A stretch of 10,000 bases of DNA from Asticcacaulis sp. (GTDB lineage Bacteria; Pseudomonadota; Alphaproteobacteria; Caulobacterales; Caulobacteraceae): NCBI RefSeq assembly GCF_020217185.1, contig NZ_JAIWNX010000012.1, positions 1-10,000 of the forward strand, in the 5' to 3' direction. Shown piece after piece: positions 6,840 to 10,000 of the stretch. The translations under genes were made by a program, and so were the position numbers. Within the stretch, counting starts at the first letter, position 1, and every line of letters begins with the position of its first letter. A model generated the notes under the pieces. That model made no database searches, had not been told where the DNA came from, and was given only the letters and a program-made list of their open reading frames with translations.

Positions 6840-7886
6840 ATGAAGGTTTCCGATTTCGATTTTGAGCTGCCTGAGGATCGCATTGCGCTGCGGCCCGTTA
6901 CCCCGCGTGAGGCCGCGCGCCTGCTTCGTGTCGATGGCGAGGTGCGCGAAGACTGGCTCGTCGGCGACCTGCCGTCGCTTTTGAAGGCCGGTGACCTGCT
7001 GGTCATCAACAATACGCGCGTCCTGCCGACCCAGCTCAAGGGCACCCGTGAGCGCGAGGGCCAGAGCGTGGCGTTCGAGGCCACCCTGATCAAGTCGCTG
7101 GATGGCCAGAGCTGGCAGGCCTTTCTCAAGCCCGGCCGCCGTATCCGCGAAGGCGACACCCTCCGTTTTGACGACCTGAGTGCCCACGTCCTGTCAAAAG
7201 ACGAAGACGGCGTCTATGTGCTGCGCTTCGAACAGGCGGCGTCTGAGGTGCTGAATGGGTTGCACCGGCTGGGCGGGATGCCGCTGCCGCCCTATATCCG
7301 CTCCAAACGGCCGGAGGATGAGCAGGACAAAAGCGACTACCAGACGGTCTTTGCCCGCGACGAAGGCTCCGTCGCCGCCCCCACCGCGGGGCTGCATTTC
7401 ACGCCGGAACTGCTGCACGCGCTGCGGGACAAGGGTGTGCTGTTCGAAGAAGTCACCCTGCACGTCGGTGCCGGCACCTTCCTGCCGGTCAAGGTCGAAG
7501 ACACCCAAGACCACAGGATGCACGCCGAATTCGGCGTCGTCTCAGCCGACTCCGCCGCGCGTATCAATGCCGCCCGCGCCGCCGGAGGCCGCATCATCGC
7601 CATCGGCACCACCGCCCTGCGCTTGATCGAAAGCGCCTGCGATGCCGATGGCCACATCCATCCGTTCAGCGGCGACACCGACATCTTCATCACACCGGGT
7701 GTGCCGGTGCGTTCGGCTGATATGCTGTGGACCAATTTCCACCTGCCGAAATCGACCCTGTTCATGCTGGTCTGCGCCTTCGCCGGCACCGAGGCCATGA
7801 AGGCGGCCTATGCACACGCGATCGACAGCGGTTATCGCTTCTTTTCCTATGGCGATGCGAGCTTGCTCGCAAATAAATCAAGATAA
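6840..7886 (+). CDS. queA: S-adenosylmethionine:tRNA ribosyltransferase-isomerase QueA
   Basis: QueA transfers and isomerises the ribose of SAM onto 7-aminomethyl-7-deazaguanine at position 34 of tRNAs with GUN anticodons, giving epoxyqueuosine, the second-last step of queuosine synthesis. The 348 residues match the family from end to end: MKVSDFDFELPEDRIALRP at the start, GDLLVINNTRVLPTQLKG (51-68), and GGMPLPPYIR (145-154). The signature SVAAPTAGLHFT (177-188), HVGAGTFLPVKVED...HRMHAE (208-230) and FHLPKSTLFMLVCAFAG (300-316) follow. Length is normal and nothing is missing. No clear ribosome binding site precedes the ATG; its context TAAGCGGGCATG is repeated exactly at the aminotransferase start. 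The usual alphaproteobacterial neighbour tgt is absent: a hairpin and a convergent gene follow instead. Confidence 0.98.
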   Translation: MKVSDFDFELPEDRIALRPVTPREAARLLRVDGEVREDWLVGDLPSLLKAGDLLVINNTRVLPTQLKGTREREGQSVAFEATLIKSLDGQSWQAFLKPGRRIREGDTLRFDDLSAHVLSKDEDGVYVLRFEQAASEVLNGLHRLGGMPLPPYIRSKRPEDEQDKSDYQTVFARDEGSVAAPTAGLHFTPELLHALRDKGVLFEEVTLHVGAGTFLPVKVEDTQDHRMHAEFGVVSADSAARINAARAAGGRIIAIGTTALRLIESACDADGHIHPFSGDTDIFITPGVPVRSADMLWTNFHLPKSTLFMLVCAFAGTEAMKAAYAHAIDSGYRFFSYGDASLLANKSR

Positions 7887-7919
7887 GAAGACGCAGGGGC
7901 CGCAGGCCCCCGCGTCTTT
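7887..7919. terminator. Hairpin between convergent queA and aminotransferase genes
   Basis: AAGACGC (7888-7894) pairs with GCGTCTT (7912-7918), and GGGGCC (7896-7901) pairs with GGCCCC (7905-7910) around a GCA loop; only A7895 and C7911 do not match. It starts right after the queA stop codon and overlaps the first bases of the aminotransferase stop codon. On the minus strand the bases after the stem are T-rich, so it looks better as terminator for the aminotransferase gene. On the plus strand only a short TTT follows the paired part. It may serve both. Confidence 0.7.
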
Positions 7920-9051
7920 AAAGACTTTTCGCCTTAAACCACGGCACCATACGGGTGATCGCGTCCTCGACCTCAGCCGTCGAGACGGCGAAGCTGAAGC
8001 GGATAAAGCGGTGCCCTTCGACTGGATCGAAGTCGATGCCGGGTGCCGTGCAGACGCCGGTATCGTTGAGCAGTTCCTTGCAGAAGGACAGGCTGTCGTC
8101 GGTCAGGTGCCCGATATCGGCATAGATGTAGAAGGCTCCATCGGGCGGTGCGATGCGGCTCAGCCCCAGTTGCGGCAGGGCATCGAGCAGAAGGCGGCGG
8201 TTGCGGCGATAGGTTTCGACGTGGCCATCCAGCTCAGAGCGGCTGTCGAGCGCGATCAGACCGGCGTGCTGGCTGAGCGACGGCGCGGTCAGGAACAGGT
8301 TACCGACATAGGCACGTGCGGCGGCCAAATGGCTTTCGGGGGCCAGACACCAGCCCAGCCGCCAGCCGACCATGCTGAAATATTTGGAGAAGCTGCTGAC
8401 CACCCAGGCGTCTGGCGCGTCTTCGAGCAGCGACCGCGCCGGGGCCTCATAGGTCAGGCCGTGATAGATTTCGTCCGACAGGATGCGGATGCCGCGTAGC
8501 CGACACACCTCGGCAATGGCCTTGAGTTCGTCCGGCCCGATCACCGTTCCGGTCGGATTGGCCGGGCTGGCGATAATCACGCCGTCCGGGGCCGGATCGA
8601 GCGCGCTCAAAGCCTCGGCGGTCAGTTGAAAGCGCACCTCCGGCCCGCAAGGGATTTCGACCGGCACCATGTTCAGCGCCTTCAGCACATTGCGATAAGC
8701 GACATAGCCGGGCCGCGCCAGCGCGATACGCGCCCCCGGCCTAAAGCCCGCACTGAGCGCCAGCACCAGAGCGGGTGACGCCCCGCAGGTGAGGATAAAG
8801 CGCTCCGGATCGACGCTGACGCCGTAGCTGTCGAGATAATGCTTCGCCAGTCGCGCCTTAAGCGGCGTGCTTTCCCAATAGCCCATACCGTCGCTGTCGA
8901 GAATGCGATGCGCGGCCTCAATGGCGGCTTTCGGCGCGCCGGTGGAGGGCTGTCCGAACTCCATATGGATGATGGAGCGCCCCTGATCCTTAAGGGCGTG
9001 GGCCAGCCGGCTGATCTCTATGGCGTAAAAGGGGGCAATGTCTGCGGTCAT
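7918..9051 (-). CDS. Class I/II PLP-dependent aminotransferase
   Basis: This 377-residue fold-type I aminotransferase is of the aspartate aminotransferase superfamily. Visible residues are GYWESTPLKARLAKHY (57-72), SPANPTG with Asn165 (162-168), and LSDEIYHGL with Asp193 and Tyr196 (191-199). SSFSKYFSMVGWRLGW has Lys223, which forms the Schiff base with PLP, and Arg231 for the cofactor phosphate. FIRFSFA has Arg351, which should bind the substrate carboxylate. All catalytic residues are present. Substrate is not decidable by eye: closest in feel are the broad-specificity aspartate, aromatic or alanine aminotransferases often annotated simply as class I/II. The start has no strong ribosome binding site, only AAGCGGGC directly before the ATG. 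It is divergent from the GNAT gene (76-base gap) and convergent with queA. Confidence 0.93.
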   Translation of the reverse strand: MTADIAPFYAIEISRLAHALKDQGRSIIHMEFGQPSTGAPKAAIEAAHRILDSDGMGYWESTPLKARLAKHYLDSYGVSVDPERFILTCGASPALVLALSAGFRPGARIALARPGYVAYRNVLKALNMVPVEIPCGPEVRFQLTAEALSALDPAPDGVIIASPANPTGTVIGPDELKAIAEVCRLRGIRILSDEIYHGLTYEAPARSLLEDAPDAWVVSSFSKYFSMVGWRLGWCLAPESHLAAARAYVGNLFLTAPSLSQHAGLIALDSRSELDGHVETYRRNRRLLLDALPQLGLSRIAPPDGAFYIYADIGHLTDDSLSFCKELLNDTGVCTAPGIDFDPVEGHRFIRFSFAVSTAEVEDAITRMVPWFKAKSL

Positions 9052-9127
9052 GCCCGCTTATACCCCATCGGCCACCGCACGCCAGACCGGATTGCGGGTT
9101 CAGACGAAGCAAGATAACGCTTAAGGT

Positions 9128-9634
9128 ATGATCGAAACCCCTCGCCTGCTTCTGCGCCCGCACGTCCTCGACGATTACAACGCGCTTTGCGCCATGTTCG
9201 GCGATCCGGAGTTTTATCGCCTGTCAGGGCTCACGCCGCAGTCGCCCGAAGACGTCTGGCACCGCCTGCTGCGCTATATGGGGCACTGGACGGCCTTTGG
9301 CTGGGGGCTGTTTGCGGTTGTCGATAAGGAGACGGGGCGCTTTATCGGCGAAACGGGTCTGGCCGATTTCCACCGGGGTCTGGGACCGGACTTCGACCTG
9401 TCGCCCGAAGCCGCCTGGGCCATTACGCCCGCCTGTCAGGGCCGCGGCTACGCGCTGGAGGCCGTGCGCGCCGCCCACGACTGGTTTGATGCCACCCACC
9501 CGCAGCGCACCGTGTGCATTATCGACCCGTCCAATACACCGTCGCAAAAGGTGGCGGCTGCACTGGGGTACAAGGCCTTCGCCGACGCAACCTATAAGGG
9601 TCACAAAGTCACCCAATTCGAGCGGTATCCCTGA
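9128..9634 (+). CDS. GNAT-family N-acetyltransferase (RimJ/RimL type)
   Basis: This 168-residue protein begins IETPRLLLRP, the classic start of the Acetyltransf_3 branch of GNAT enzymes, which move an acetyl group from acetyl-CoA to an amine such as a protein N-terminus or small molecule. The CoA pyrophosphate-binding motif A is PACQGRGYALEAV (101-113), in Q-x-x-G-x-G/A form. DPSNTPSQKVAAALGYKA (133-150) gives the N-x-x-S-x-x-x-x-x-x-LG-F/Y element before the last strand. The substrate is unknown. The ATG has AAGG only one base upstream, a poor site, but the family-typical N-terminus supports this start. A membrane protein gene follows 24 bases later with its own strong ribosome binding site, so the two may be co-transcribed. 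Confidence 0.9.
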   Translation: MIETPRLLLRPHVLDDYNALCAMFGDPEFYRLSGLTPQSPEDVWHRLLRYMGHWTAFGWGLFAVVDKETGRFIGETGLADFHRGLGPDFDLSPEAAWAITPACQGRGYALEAVRAAHDWFDATHPQRTVCIIDPSNTPSQKVAAALGYKAFADATYKGHKVTQFERYP

Positions 9635-9658
9635 ACCCCGAACAGAGGGAGGTATGCC

Positions 9659-10000
9659 ATGACGATTGGCATGGGGATATTGTGGGGCGGTCTGTTTGGT
9701 GCGCCTGTCGCAGGATTGCTGATCAACAGCTTCTGGCAAGGTGAACGCCGCACGATGCTCATCAGCGCAGTGGCAATTATTACATTGATTAGCCTTACCT
9801 TTTTTATAGGCCTGCGCTTTACATGGCCAATCTTGAACATCTTGACATTATTACTCGCCTATACCGCCTATGCCCTCCTGACTGTCGATGGATGGGGTAT
9901 AAGCCATAAGCGATTCATACTGCGGGCTCTTGCGACGACGATCACTGCCTTGCCGATTGTCTTCGGTTACTTTCTGGCGACGATCGGCTTTCTGGGCCTG
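9659..10000 (+). CDS. Multi-pass membrane protein of unknown function, 5' part
   Basis: The reading frame is open for 114 codons to the right edge, so the protein is incomplete. It starts MTIGMGILWGGLFGAPVAGL and has about four hydrophobic segments, near residues 4-23, 34-53, 56-74 and 89-112, separated by short charged loops (WQGERR, SHKRF). I do not recognise a family. The start at 9659 has GGGAGG 6 bases upstream; an ATG at 9654 is out of this frame. Codon use differs from its neighbours: ATA three times, with TTA, CGA and GGA codons. By hand count 117 of 240 bases in 9721-9960 are G or C, against 46 of 60 in 9421-9480 of the GNAT gene. Membrane proteins are naturally richer in T, but the third-position pattern suggests a recently acquired or weakly selected gene. 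Confidence 0.75.
   Translation, partial: MTIGMGILWGGLFGAPVAGLLINSFWQGERRTMLISAVAIITLISLTFFIGLRFTWPILNILTLLLAYTAYALLTVDGWGISHKRFILRALATTITALPIVFGYFLATIGFLGL

Noticed and set aside
7810..8499. A 229-codon plus-strand frame overlapping the end of queA and the aminotransferase gene
   Set aside because: It is antisense to well-conserved aminotransferase sequence and has no recognisable domain or ribosome binding site.
9224..9739. A 171-codon minus-strand frame over the GNAT gene and the start of the membrane protein gene
   Set aside because: The GNAT motifs are on the plus strand; the antisense product shows no domain.

Overview
The window looks like an ordinary chromosomal stretch from a GC-rich alphaproteobacterium, most likely of the Caulobacterales (Caulobacter/Asticcacaulis type). 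This is judged from protein style, the guaB - MAPEG - RsmB/NOP gene order, a phasin, a DUF1523 protein, an RlmE with a long basic N-terminus, and strong GC preference at third codon positions. The taxon is an inference; no rRNA or tRNA gene is present to anchor it.

Layout. Positions 1-2044 (minus strand) hold a compact operon: guaB (IMP dehydrogenase), a MAPEG membrane protein, and the 5' end of an RsmB/NOP rRNA cytosine methyltransferase that runs off the left edge. Each downstream ribosome binding site directly abuts or overlaps the preceding stop codon. Positions 2045-2463 are mostly non-coding but contain a plausible 47-residue small gene (2259-2402, plus). Next comes a secreted or lipid-anchored metallophosphoesterase-like lipoprotein (2464-3528, plus), which converges with a single base of separation on a minus-strand group: rlmE (4445-5161), a DUF1523 protein (4036-4371) and a phasin-like protein (3530-4009).

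A 90 bp divergent region (5162-5251) separates rlmE from a small six-cysteine lipoprotein (5252-5635). An intergenic region with a long palindrome (5731-5776) leads into a cytosolic cyclophilin (5794-6261), which is closed by a strong rho-independent terminator. A 141-residue protein of unknown function (6383-6808) and queA (6840-7886) follow and are probably co-transcribed. queA converges on a class I/II PLP aminotransferase (7918-9051, minus) with a shared hairpin between them. A GNAT acetyltransferase (9128-9634, plus) and the 5' part of an AT-richer multi-pass membrane protein (9659 to the right edge) close the window.

How the genes relate. The functions are mostly housekeeping: guanine nucleotide synthesis (guaB), rRNA modification (RsmB/NOP, RlmE), tRNA queuosine synthesis (queA), protein folding (cyclophilin), amino acid metabolism (aminotransferase) and probable polyhydroxyalkanoate granule biology (phasin). 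I see no phage, transposon, CRISPR, toxin-antitoxin, defence or biosynthetic system. The points most worth a second look are the metallophosphoesterase lipoprotein with altered metal-ligand positions, the small 2259-2402 gene, the 5731-5776 palindrome just upstream of the cyclophilin start, a hairpin that can mask the DUF1523 ribosome binding site, a possibly leaderless rlmE start, and the base-composition shift at the right edge.
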